From: Colias croceus
Lineage: Eukaryota > Arthropoda > Insecta > Lepidoptera > Pieridae
Assembly (NCBI RefSeq): GCF_905220415.1
Contig: NC_059563.1
Coordinates: forward strand, 72,001-136,000
Direction: 5' to 3'
Length of the DNA stretch: 64,000 bases
Shown: one piece after another, positions 34,220 through 44,055 of the stretch
Layout of the letters: the number at the start of each line of letters is the position of its first letter
How positions within the stretch are numbered: position 1 is the stretch's first letter
Position numbers and translations under genes: made by a program
Notes under the pieces: generated by a model
Database searches by the model: none
What the model was told of the DNA's origin: nothing
What the model saw: only the letters and a program-made list of their open reading frames with translations

Positions 34220-35332
34220 ATGACGGAACGTAAAGTTATTATAAATGAACTTTTAACATTTATTCAAAATAAAATTGACGTGTTGGACGAATTGAGTGTT
34301 CTTCAAATATGTGCCTCGAACTTCACAGACTTGGAAGTTGAAACTGCAAAAATAGAATTATATTCTACTTTGAGTTGTAGTCAACATATTATACGGCGTA
34401 AGGGTGATGACAAAATAAAGAAAAATATAAAAGATATAATAAAGGTGTTAAAGGAGACTGACCCTGACGACCAGCCAATATTTGTAGCTAGGGATCTCAA
34501 TCGATTACCTCCTATTACATTTGACTATGTCGATGTTACTCGACTATTGAAAGACTTGACATTTCTTAAAAATGAAATAAACTGTATACGAACTGAATGT
34601 ATCACGAAGTCCGAATTGACCCATTTTGAAACCTCATTACGTAGTGAATTGACTCAGTTGCGCCCTCGTGATGTGGATATGTCAAATACGAATGATAGTA
34701 ATAAATTGACGCGTACAATTCATACGCAAAAAACAAAACGGCTCAGAGACAAAATAACAAGTAAAGCATCCCAACCTGCGTCACGAACCATTACCGAATC
34801 AGCGGAGTCCGCAGCGTCTTGTGCAGGACTTCGCGAACCCGACGACAACCTATCTACATCTAACCTCTCACTAGAAATAGACTCAGTAGTAACTCCTACA
34901 TACAGAGACATTGTGACGACGCAATCATTACCAATGACAAAGAAACTGGACAATCAAGGTATAAATAACGAATTTCGTCTAGTCGAATATAAAAAACGTA
35001 AACACAAAACTAACATGCGTGGAACTTTGACTAATAAAGGACGAATACAAGTGATGCTTTCCCAGGCGTCTGTATATGTTTCTCGAACAAAAAAGACTGT
35101 AAATGAAGCAGATATCATAGCGCATATTCAGGATATGGGTGAGGAGTTCGTATCCGTCGAACTGCTACAACAGAATGTTGAAACGACATTTAATTCATTT
35201 AAAGTGGTTGTTGCAGCCGACCGTTTGAATAGATTTTTGGACCCTAGTTTCTGGCCCACAGGATTAGTGTTTCGTCGATTTCGTGAACGTTTCACAAAGA
35301 CGCCCACCGAACGTAGAAACAACAATAATTAA
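34220..35332 (+). CDS. LINE-B ORF1 protein
   Basis: 370 residues. The N-terminal half is helical and charged; the middle is Ser/Thr-rich and likely disordered; the C-terminal part (FRLVEYKKRKHK, VYVSRTKKTVNEADIIAHIQ, FNSFKVVVAADRLNRFLDP, FWPTGLVFRRFRER) looks like the RRM-like ORF1 domain of CR1/L2-type retrotransposons. No zinc finger was found. Presumed RNA-binding partner of ORF2. Stop TAA at 35330-35332, three bases before the ORF2 AUG and in the same frame. Confidence 0.75.
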   Translation: MTERKVIINELLTFIQNKIDVLDELSVLQICASNFTDLEVETAKIELYSTLSCSQHIIRRKGDDKIKKNIKDIIKVLKETDPDDQPIFVARDLNRLPPITFDYVDVTRLLKDLTFLKNEINCIRTECITKSELTHFETSLRSELTQLRPRDVDMSNTNDSNKLTRTIHTQKTKRLRDKITSKASQPASRTITESAESAASCAGLREPDDNLSTSNLSLEIDSVVTPTYRDIVTTQSLPMTKKLDNQGINNEFRLVEYKKRKHKTNMRGTLTNKGRIQVMLSQASVYVSRTKKTVNEADIIAHIQDMGEEFVSVELLQQNVETTFNSFKVVVAADRLNRFLDPSFWPTGLVFRRFRERFTKTPTERRNNNN

Positions 35333-35335
35333 AAT

Positions 35336-38128
35336 ATGGGTAAAAAGTTAACAATGGCTTCATTTAATTGTAGATCATTAAAACGATCTCTTGACCAAGT
35401 ACGGTCGTTGTGCAAAACAAACGACATTATTGCATTGCAGGAGACGTGGCTTCTTCCACATGACTTAAACTTAGTAAATGAAATTGACTCTCAATTTAGT
35501 GCCTTCGCTAAATCATCCGTGGATACCTCTGTGGGCATCCTACGCGGGCGTCCTTATGGAGGAATAGCTATCCTGTGGAGAAAGTCATTATTTTCTAGCG
35601 TTGTCTCAGTGGAATGTATAAATGATAGGCTAGCTGCGATCCGTATCGCTGTGGATGACCGTCACTTTTTGGTGATGAGCGTATATTTACCGACAGACAA
35701 AGAAGAGAATCTTATAGATTTTACGTCAACGTTAGCACAAATGTCTGCAATAATAGAGGATAGCGACGTTGAGGCGGCCTTTTGTCTTGGCGATTTTAAT
35801 GCTGATCCTAATGGGAGATTTGGACGCCAATTAATGAATTTTTGTAACGAACACGATCTTGTATGTGCAGACCTAGAAATATTAGGTAAAGACTCCAATG
35901 AATACACGTACGTAAGTGATGTCTATTATACGAGATCTTGGCTGGACCATTGTGTTGTGACCAAAGCGGCTTTTCCTTGTATAACACTGATAAATGTACT
36001 TCACGATGTGTACTGGTCGGACCACCTACCGCTTATAGTGCAGTGTGACATTGAAGTTGTTCAGTGTAAGGTACAATGCAGTAGTAAGGGATTAAATAGA
36101 GGCGTCATTTGGGGTAATAGAGACCTAAATCAAGTTAACGTTTATAGTAAGGAATGCTGTGATAATTTAAGTAAATTAAAATATTCTAGTCAATGTAAGA
36201 TCTGTGATACGGTTAATTGTACAAACCATTTATTTTTAATTAATGAATATTATGACAAAATTGTTCAAACATTACAGAACGCAGCAATTGTAAGTTCTGG
36301 ATGTCGTCGTAGGGTCGGGAGGATGAATATAACTGGATGGAATTACCACGTTCGAGAATTACACCAGAGAGCGAGATTGAATTATAAAAATTGGGTAGCT
36401 GCAAGTAAGCCAATGACTGGGGACTTATTTAGTGATATGATCAACAGTAAAAAGATTTTTAAGAACAAACTTAAATGGTGTCAGGACAATCAGGAGCAGA
36501 TAAAAATGGACATCTTGGCAATGCATAAGCGAAACAACAATTTCATAAAATTCTGGGAATCAACAAAAAAGTTACAAGGCAAAACATCTGCGCCCGCTTT
36601 TATAAATAATGTTCAGAAACCAAAAGAAATTGCTGATTTGTTTGCTATGCATTTTCAAGTTGAACCAATAATAAACTCAAGCTCAGTTACTAATGCCAAG
36701 AGTGATAAAGTTATGAATAAGAGTGAAAACCCATGTAAATATACGGCTAAGGATATCGCTAAGATCGTAAAGGGCATGTCACGTGGTAGGTCCCCAGGCA
36801 TTGACGGACTTAGTTTAGAGCATATATTGCACGCAGGGCCAGAAATCTTTCGCGTTTTGGCAGACTTGTATAATTTATGTCTGAACCTTTCTTATCTTCC
36901 TCCTGATCTTATGAGGACCGTTGTGGTGCCAGTTCCTAAAAATAAAACGGGTGAACTTTCGAGTTTAAACAATTACAGACCTATCTCACTGGGCACAATT
37001 CTGGGTAAAATTCTTGAAAGACTTATTTACCCAGAATTGTCGAAGAATGTTGTTATACACGATGCTCAGTTTGGTTTTCGTCCCGGGCTCTCAACAGATT
37101 CTGCAATTTTTAGCTTAAAAAGTGTTATAAATTATTATAAATCTCGAGATACGTCCGTGTACGCATGTTTTTTGGACCTCAGTCGCGCTTTTGATCTTGT
37201 GGATTATAAACTACTTTGGAATAAACTGTCCAATAGCTCAGTTCCATCAAATATTGTTGATTTGTTGAGATACTGGTACGAGAACCAAACCAATTGTGTG
37301 CGATGGGGCGACTCGTTGTCTAATGAATATAGATTAAACTGCGGAGTGCGCCAAGGTGGGCTTACCTCACCAGATTTGTTCAACTTGTATATGAATGACC
37401 TGATTGAGGAACTGAGTAAAACGAAGGTAGGTTGTCATATTGGCAGTACTTGTGTTAACAACCTCAGCTACGCCGACGACATGGTTCTTCTCAGTCCCTC
37501 AATCAATGGTCTGAGGCGCATGCTCTCAATCTGTGAGCGCTATGCGCTTGAGCATGGTCTGAAGTATAATGTTGGGAAATCACAAGTGATGGTTTTTAAG
37601 GCAGGTCGCGGGCCGGATATGGTTCCTAACGTTTGCTTGAATAGCACACCCGTTGAACGGGTGGGACGGTTCAAGTACTTGGGACACTTTCTCACAGAAA
37701 ATCTGAATGATGACGAGGATATTGAACGTGAGCGTCGAGCGCTTGCCGTCAGATGCAACATGCTAGCACGCAGATTTTCTAAATGTAATGAAGAGGTAAA
37801 ATCTATTCTATTCAAAACATATTGTCAAAATTTGTATACCTGTCAATTATGGTCAAATTTCTCTAGAAAAGCTTTAAGCACCATTAGGGTGCAGTATAAT
37901 GATGCATACCGCATCCTAATGAAATTGCCTAGGTACTGCAGTGCGTCTAGCATGTTTGCAGATGGCGGCATCAATGACTTCTTCGCAATTATTAGATTGC
38001 GAATAGCATCTTTTTGGTCGCGTATACGCTCCTCTAATAACAAAATTATATATACGCTGTCCGAGTACTTGAACAGTCCCATTCTTAAGTATTGGTTATG
38101 TGTCCATCTGAATAAGAACCGTAAGTAG
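35336..38128 (+). CDS. LINE-B ORF2: endonuclease and reverse transcriptase
   Basis: 930 residues, AUG directly after ORF1. Apurinic-like endonuclease: MASFNCRSLKR, IIALQETWLLP, CLGDFNADPNGRFGRQ, SWLDHCVV and WSDHLPLIV. A cysteine knuckle CKICDTVNCTNH (about residues 287-298) lies between endonuclease and RT. RT motifs: GRSPGIDGLSLEH, NNYRPISLGTILGKILE, DAQFGFRPGLSTD, FLDLSRAFDLVDY, GVRQGGLTSPDLF and catalytic LSYADDMVLL. A thumb region with RFKYLGHFLTENLNDDED follows. No internal stops, so it could be functional. Confidence 0.87.
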   Translation: MGKKLTMASFNCRSLKRSLDQVRSLCKTNDIIALQETWLLPHDLNLVNEIDSQFSAFAKSSVDTSVGILRGRPYGGIAILWRKSLFSSVVSVECINDRLAAIRIAVDDRHFLVMSVYLPTDKEENLIDFTSTLAQMSAIIEDSDVEAAFCLGDFNADPNGRFGRQLMNFCNEHDLVCADLEILGKDSNEYTYVSDVYYTRSWLDHCVVTKAAFPCITLINVLHDVYWSDHLPLIVQCDIEVVQCKVQCSSKGLNRGVIWGNRDLNQVNVYSKECCDNLSKLKYSSQCKICDTVNCTNHLFLINEYYDKIVQTLQNAAIVSSGCRRRVGRMNITGWNYHVRELHQRARLNYKNWVAASKPMTGDLFSDMINSKKIFKNKLKWCQDNQEQIKMDILAMHKRNNNFIKFWESTKKLQGKTSAPAFINNVQKPKEIADLFAMHFQVEPIINSSSVTNAKSDKVMNKSENPCKYTAKDIAKIVKGMSRGRSPGIDGLSLEHILHAGPEIFRVLADLYNLCLNLSYLPPDLMRTVVVPVPKNKTGELSSLNNYRPISLGTILGKILERLIYPELSKNVVIHDAQFGFRPGLSTDSAIFSLKSVINYYKSRDTSVYACFLDLSRAFDLVDYKLLWNKLSNSSVPSNIVDLLRYWYENQTNCVRWGDSLSNEYRLNCGVRQGGLTSPDLFNLYMNDLIEELSKTKVGCHIGSTCVNNLSYADDMVLLSPSINGLRRMLSICERYALEHGLKYNVGKSQVMVFKAGRGPDMVPNVCLNSTPVERVGRFKYLGHFLTENLNDDEDIERERRALAVRCNMLARRFSKCNEEVKSILFKTYCQNLYTCQLWSNFSRKALSTIRVQYNDAYRILMKLPRYCSASSMFADGGINDFFAIIRLRIASFWSRIRSSNNKIIYTLSEYLNSPILKYWLCVHLNKNRK

Positions 38129-38273
38129 TTGTATTTTAATGTTATTTTCTTTTTGTTTTTAAAATGTAACAGTTTTTATAAATGTTCCTAAAATACTCAA
38201 AATCTTAAATGTAATTTTAATTATATAAATATGGATACCAGATATCTGAAATAAAGATCTATTATTATTATTA

Positions 38274-38740
38274 TGTGTATCTCATTCCATAATACTCGGG
38301 TACCATCATAAGGAAGGTACCCGGTCCTTTGGAAGGCTTACGTGGGGACACGGATCCAACACGCAGAGGCCCTTTAGAGAACTTTACTGTGTTGTGGGAC
38401 ACCAGCCGCAGCCTGCCCATGACTGCACTATAGAGATACAGTCCTAGGCAGTCTGCGGCCGATGTAGGACTATTTCGAGATATGGAAAAACAAAATAAAC
38501 TGGGCTATGGAGTGGGATGTTAAATGGGCCGGTATTTGGGGACTATTGGAAACTATGGCACCTGCCTTTCTACTAAAAGAAAGTAAAAATATGTTGGCAG
38601 GTGGTGACTCGCCCTCTCACTGTATGGGCCCCCGAAATAAGTCGCTGCAATAGTGCGACAAGGGGGCAACATATTGTGAGCAGCTAAGGGTGGAGAGGCG
38701 TCCCTGGACTTATTATTATTATTATTATACGCAGTTGGCT
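38274..38740 (+). repeat. GC-rich retroelement 3' fragment ending in a TTA microsatellite
   Basis: Less AT-rich than both sides, with no open frame of note; contains GGTACCCGGTCCTTTGG, GACACCAGCCGCAGCC, TATGGGCCCCCGAAATAAG and GTGAGCAGCTAAGGGTGG, then TTATTATTATTATTATTAT. It looks like the 3' UTR of another, 5'-truncated non-LTR element lying directly after the TTA tail of LINE-B. Confidence 0.55.
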
Positions 38741-40214
38741 AATCACAATTGAGATTAGCCGGCGCGCCTGAAATTACAGTTAAAGTATGAATTTCAGTTG
38801 CGAGTTATAGTATTATAATTATTATGTGGTTTCTTTATTTTTATAAGAACAGTTAAAAACATTAAAATAATCTTAAACTCACTACGGGAATAGAAAATTT
38901 CAAACAAAATGTAGTAAATAAATAGTAAAATGTTTGGTTTCAACACAAAAACGGGGTTTCCGCAAGCTCTAGGTATTCACTTTTGGCAGATGTGCGGTTA
39001 GACTTTTTTGCCTTTTTACATGAATTAAACGTGTAGGTACTAATGAAATAAATGTAAAACCCATGGTATAATTAAATTAAAAATGTTTATTGCATCCATA
39101 TGCAATAAACATTTTGTAGAATGGTTCATTACAAAAAAATAAAATAAACCACCATTATCAATATTTTTCTTTTTATAAGTACATTTCAGGGATCAAAGAT
39201 TAATTAATTTGTTGCTTTATAATTTTATATGTATATTTTAACGAGACGAAAAACTGTTAAAATTTATCAATATCAAAATTAAAGGCAATCCAATTAGGAT
39301 CTTTTTTTTAAGAAAATCATAAGCAGGGTTGTAAAAATAAAAGTATCTGCCAAATACAGCAGTAAGTAAGAAAATATACTCTAATTAAACCACAAAGTAT
39401 AAAGGTTTCACCACCCTTGAGTCACCATAGAGTTCATTCACCCTAGAATCGCCCATCCATTTCGCGGCTGCTCGTAAACACCCTTACCTCGATGGATGTA
39501 TACCACGTGATATAACGCGGGTAAACGCTAAAATTTTACGATGGAATATAAGAAAACGATTTTTCTTCGTGTTTACGATCTCGGAGCAAATGTTAGCGAT
39601 TGTGAATGGGATATTTTTATCGCTTTGGGAACTAATTTTCAATATATTTTGGGTCTTTATTGATATAAGTAAACAGACAGAAATAATCGAAAGTTTTAAC
39701 TTGTAAAGAAGATTCGCTGATTAATGTAAAACAGTAGGATTATAATATGTATATAGAGTTCCTATTGTCCATTATATTTGAGAAAAACAGCAACTTTTTC
39801 TTCAAAAGTAAAGCTTTTAAACAAAAATAATATCATTACAATATTTTACTAGTAGGTCTCATCACGAATCACGAAGCAAAATATATTTATTATTACTGAG
39901 TAACAATATCTTTGATAAGATCGAATAACGAATTTAGCGACCTTCAACAAAATGAAACTAGCTCCGTGACCGAATTGTTCGGAAAATATCTTCTAACAAG
40001 ATTCAGAGGGTAAAGTCGATACAATTATATACCTAGGTATATAATATTATATAAGGTTATTTTCGTTCACAACTAACTTTAATGTGCCTATGGGATAATA
40101 GTTTCCACAACTTATATCTAGGTTTTCCTTTTAGTCTGAATGTACATAATATGTACTTTCTGAACTAGAGAGAAAGAAATGGAAATCTTCATTTTCATTT
40201 CCATTTCCATTTTT
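38741..40214. other. Intergenic AT-rich DNA
   Basis: No gene recognised. Confidence 0.5.
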
Positions 40215-40356
40215 GAAGTGAAACTTCTTTAGACGCGTTGAGAATAAAATTTTAAGGTTGTGTCATGGCAATACCATGAAGTAAGGTGACGATATTGGTA
40301 TAATTGAATATTGCCAAAGAAGTTTCACTTCTGACACGTGTGCTCAGCACACACGC
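40215..40356 (+). repeat. Small inverted-repeat element (GAAGTGAAACTTC family), complete
   Basis: Left end GAAGTGAAACTTCTTTAGA, right end CCAAAGAAGTTTCACTTC followed by a CACGTGTGCTC/GCACACACG hairpin. The two ends are inverted and each is itself partly palindromic. MITE-like, no coding capacity. Other copies: 2307 (partial), 49389, 59990 (reverse, partial). Confidence 0.7.
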
Positions 40357-40885
40357 TTTTTTTCTATTTCTCTTTCTCTTTCTTATGTTTTTTTTTTAAA
40401 CTCGAACTCTGTTTAAGCAATTCGTTCTTTAAGAAGTTAAGACAATAAAGAGGATGAAGGATTGATGGCAAGGAACTCCTTAATCGCTAGCGGAGTCGCG
40501 GGCTGAAAGCTACACATAAAAAACGATGTAGTCATCATCAAACATTGCTATCCTGTATTTTGAATCGAATAATTCAGTCAAAGAGGACGTTTCCACTCCA
40601 TCAACATTCAACGAACACCTATGAAACAACGAAACAAATTGCTTGTTCGCGCGCAAAACACAGCAAAGATAAAAATATAGAGCTGTCATTCCAATTTGAC
40701 AATTCGTTTTGGTAGCCGTTATCTGTGGCCGTTGTTTTTGGCGTTCAATTAAGATTTGGATTTAGATTTTTTTATTTAAGTTTTAATGAGAGTTAAACAA
40801 GAGGTCGGTTAATAGTTTTCAAATTTAAACAATATGGTAATTGAGCAATATTATAATAAAGTTCTTTAAAATGATGTTTTGATAT

Positions 40886-41092
40886 CAGTTATCTATATAT
40901 ATAATACTCAAAGGTGACTGATATAGTGATCTATCAACGCACAGCCCAAACCACTACTGGACGTATCGGGCTGAAATTTGGCATGCAGGTAGATGTCATA
41001 ACGTAGGCGTCCCCTAAGAAAGGATTATCCGAAATTCTTGCAGGAACGGGGAAAAACGGGGACGCACGTACAAAGTCGTGGGCGGAAGCTAG
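40886..41092 (+). repeat. Lepidopteran interspersed repeat ending GGGCGGAAGCTAG
   Basis: Contains CAACGCACAGCCCAAACCAC, GGGCTGAAATTTGGCATGCA and ends GTCGTGGGCGGAAGCTAG, a common lepidopteran repeat, here in plus orientation. Confidence 0.68.
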
Positions 41093-41683
41093 TGTAAAAT
41101 ATATGTATCTTTATTATTTATAATTTTAACTAATCTTTCAGAAATAGCGTTAAATATAAAACCTCGAATCTGGTAATTAGCTATTAAAATACATAACAGC
41201 ATACAATTTAATATATACACGTTTTCTATCGTTGAGTGACAGACGCGCGACATTCATTCAAATTTCCATTATAAATCAGCACGTTTACCTGCACAGTAAT
41301 GCTCTGGCTCGGTGACCACATGGTTGGGAAATTGTGGATAAATTAATTTTAAAATAATCGGGTTAGAGTTACAGTACGGCTTCTAAGTTTTGCAGAAAGA
41401 AAATAAATATCACACGTTACTGGTAAAATCACAGATAATTAAATATACCTATACTACAATACTAAAATTTTATAGAAATCGTAACGTGCAAAAAATTACT
41501 TAATTGATGAATCCAAGCGTTACAACGAAAACTGCACTAATAACGTTTTTGTAAAAGGTAGTAAATGATAATGATATCGATTGATTATGAATGCGTTGCC
41601 ACGGCATGCGGCGCCAAACCAGGAATCGGTTTTACCTGCGCCTATAGATGTTCCGCATCAATATTTTTACAATACATCTCAAT

Positions 41684-42905
41684 CAGAGGCGGCTCGTGAC
41701 AAAATTTTATGGGTGTTCACTTGAAATAAAACACTGAAAATACATGATGTAAAGCAGTACAATTTAATTAAAAAATTACGTATAAAGGAAATGCATACGT
41801 CTTTCTTTTTGGTGTGCAAAAATATCTATACCTAACTTGATACAATCTATTAACCTTCGTAAAATATTATGTCTGTTTTCATCGACACGGTCATTGAACT
41901 CGCGTATTGACTTTCGGTACGCGGAATCTAATGCTTTACGAATGTCTTGTCGTTCGATAGACGCCAATTGCAGTTCATTCAACAAATGGTACCTACCGAG
42001 ATTGTGAATGTTTTTTCATCTTGATTGAAAGATGAGCTAAGTCGTCAACGCCCGTTTCAGTCCAAGCACTCTCACCTCCGTCGGCCGTGCGCGCTTCAAA
42101 TAAAAGACACGGAAAACAAAATATTTTGTTGCTTTCATGTTCATCACAACCACACAACCACGGTGTTTTCACATACCTATTGTTCGGATTTAAACACAAG
42201 CGTATATGTTTTCGTTTTTGTCGTACATTTTTGCGTAAGGTCAAGTTCAGGTCGTGGCGGTCCCTTAGCTTTCAATTCAAGCCGAATTTGTATCGTTTTA
42301 ACACACTTTTTAATGAACGCCACATTATAATTGTCCATTTTAACACTCACAAGTAATACTGATAACTACAGGCTATTTCAACAGTCAACACGTATCTTAT
42401 GATTTTAATTCGAAAATTCCCGATTATAGGTACATTCGCGCACGTGCAAGTTGACTAGAGTGTTTGTTTATATTTGAGTGGCAACGTCGCGCAATCGCTG
42501 TCTTGTGTACGGGCGCGCGGTAAAAACGAACCGGCAACGTTTGCGGGAGCGGCGCTCCGAATTTTGCTATTTTTTCATAGAAAATCTTCTGTTTCACGCG
42601 CAGGACTCTGACAAAACTATCTCTTTCACTCCTATTGGATTTCGTATTAGAAAATGTACTGAATATTTTTTCATTGGAGCGCAATCGTGAGCGCTCCGCT
42701 ACGCGCGTTTTTAAAATACAGTATTATACCTACAGGTGTATGGAATGATGGATATATTCATTGGTATTGCCAGTAGTTTTTTACGATTACGATTGATTTT
42801 AAATAGTAATAATTAATATTAATAATGAAATTAAGGAGTATGATTTTATTATAATTATTTATGGGAGTTCACTGCACCAGCGCTCCTTAGGGCGAGCCGC
42901 CTCTG
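41684..42905 (-). mobile_element. hAT DNA transposon, internally deleted
   Basis: Terminal inverted repeats CAGAGGCGGCTCG at both ends, starting CAG as in many hAT elements, flanked by an exact 8-bp target duplication ATCTCAAT (41676-41683 and 42906-42913). 1222 bp. The interior keeps only the N-terminal part of a ZMYM1-like hAT transposase on the minus strand, so the element depends on an outside transposase. The perfect target duplication argues for recent insertion. Confidence 0.9.
41776..42330 (-). pseudogene. hAT transposase N-terminal fragment (TTF zinc finger)
   Basis: The minus-strand frame starts MDNYNVAFIKKCVKTIQ at 42330, shifts frame near 42250, continues through a TTF-type zinc finger (KTPWLCGCDEH, NKIFCFPCLLF, WTETGVDDLAHLS), stops, and resumes in another frame (IREFNDRVDENRHNILRRL, IDCIKLG). 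It ends before any RNase H-like catalytic domain. Two frameshifts plus truncation: not functional. Confidence 0.8.
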
Positions 42906-42977
42906 ATCTCAATGCTCAATTATAAAATAAAACCAATAAGACTAATACGTTTAAATTATAACAAAACACTATAACTA

Positions 42978-43040
42978 CTAGCTGTGCCGCGCGGTTTCAC
43001 TCAAGGGCAAACGCTACAAAAGCTGCATCATTACGATCAT
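42978..43040 (-). repeat. Lepidopteran interspersed repeat, short fragment
   Basis: CTAGCTGTGCCGCGCGGTTT end only, same family as 8769. Confidence 0.55.
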
Positions 43041-43818
43041 GAAAATCTCGTGTGACTTGTTTTCGCTTGATAGAACAACAAACATAAATCCTTTAAATCA
43101 ATATAATTTAAAACTAAGGGTCTGTCCTGACAATTCGAAACGCGTGGTTCTCGTTCGTCGTGTGTGGACGTGGCTTAATCTAAAACGTGCCGCAGCGCCG
43201 TCTGCGAGATTAAAATATTATATTATGCCATTTGTTTATCAGCTGTAATGGGACAGGGATTTATTTCCACCAAAATACTCGTTTTATCTCACAATGAGTC
43301 TACTGGGATACCAATTTAATATGTAATTTGTATTGGTTTCGCGAATTAACTACTTCATTTAGTGTTAATAACATTTTCCCTGGTCACGCTAAAAAAAGAA
43401 AATTTTCATAATTGTTAATGATTCAAATACAAAAAATCAAATTAAAACATTATAACTGTACCTTATAGATATTAATAATTATAATAACTGCCTATTTCAT
43501 ATCTGTTTATTATTTAAAAGAAGCCGTAGTTACACTAACGACTAAATAGATTTTTCACGATTTTAGATAAGCAGGAAGTTAAAACCAAAAAAAATTTAAA
43601 GAGTGGAACCGGAGCTTGTATATTCAACATCTAAAAATAAACCGTAACAAATTGAGATCTTCCCTTTTAAAACGACTTTTCACGATTTTCAATGTTGCAC
43701 AGTCATCAGAAGACAATTGTAATAGTCTCATCAGAGTGACTGCGTAACTTTCAGTTACAAAATATCTAATTGATTTTCTTTGCTAGTGGGTTTTATTTAC
43801 ATTGTACTTATAGAAATA
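43041..43818. other. Intergenic spacer
   Basis: AT-rich; no gene seen. Confidence 0.45.
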
Positions 43819-44055
43819 CTAGGTTTCCGCCCGCGGCTTCGCCCGCGCAGTCAAAGAAAAAACCGCATAGTTCCCGTTCCCGTGGGATTGCCGGGATTGC
43901 GTCATTTTCCCGGAATAAAAAGTAGCCTATGTCCTTTCTCGGGTATCAAAATATCTCCATACCGAATGCGAAAATCATGAAAATTGGTTTAGTAGTTTAG
44001 GCGTGATTGAGTAACAGACAGACAGAGTTACTTTCGCATTTATAATATTAGTATC
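43819..44055 (-). repeat. Lepidopteran interspersed repeat (GCTTCGCCCGCG family)
   Basis: Starts CTAGGTTTCCGCCCGCGGCT, contains AAAAAGTAGCCTATGTCCTT and TAGTTTAGGCGTGATTGAGT, ends TTTCGCATTTATAATATTAG. Well-preserved copy. Confidence 0.72.

Larger units (their letters stand above)
34110..38273 (+). mobile_element. LINE-B: near full-length non-LTR retrotransposon
   Basis: About 4.2 kb. The probable 5' end at 34110 reads CAGTCGTCGCGG, preceded by T, so an arthropod initiator-like TCAGTC sits at the start, as is usual for internal promoters of jockey/I-type LINEs. ORF1 34220-35332 and ORF2 35336-38128 follow, then a short 3' UTR with AATAAAGATC and a terminal TTA microsatellite instead of poly(A). 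Both ORFs are undamaged. The lineage differs from LINE-A and LINE-C: canonical SDHLP endonuclease site and a different RT. It resembles the Rex1/CR1/L2-like group, uncertain. Confidence 0.82.

Noticed and set aside
42025..42356. Plus-strand open frames across the hAT element
   Set aside because: They mirror the minus-strand TTF zinc-finger coding sequence, which has clear motifs.
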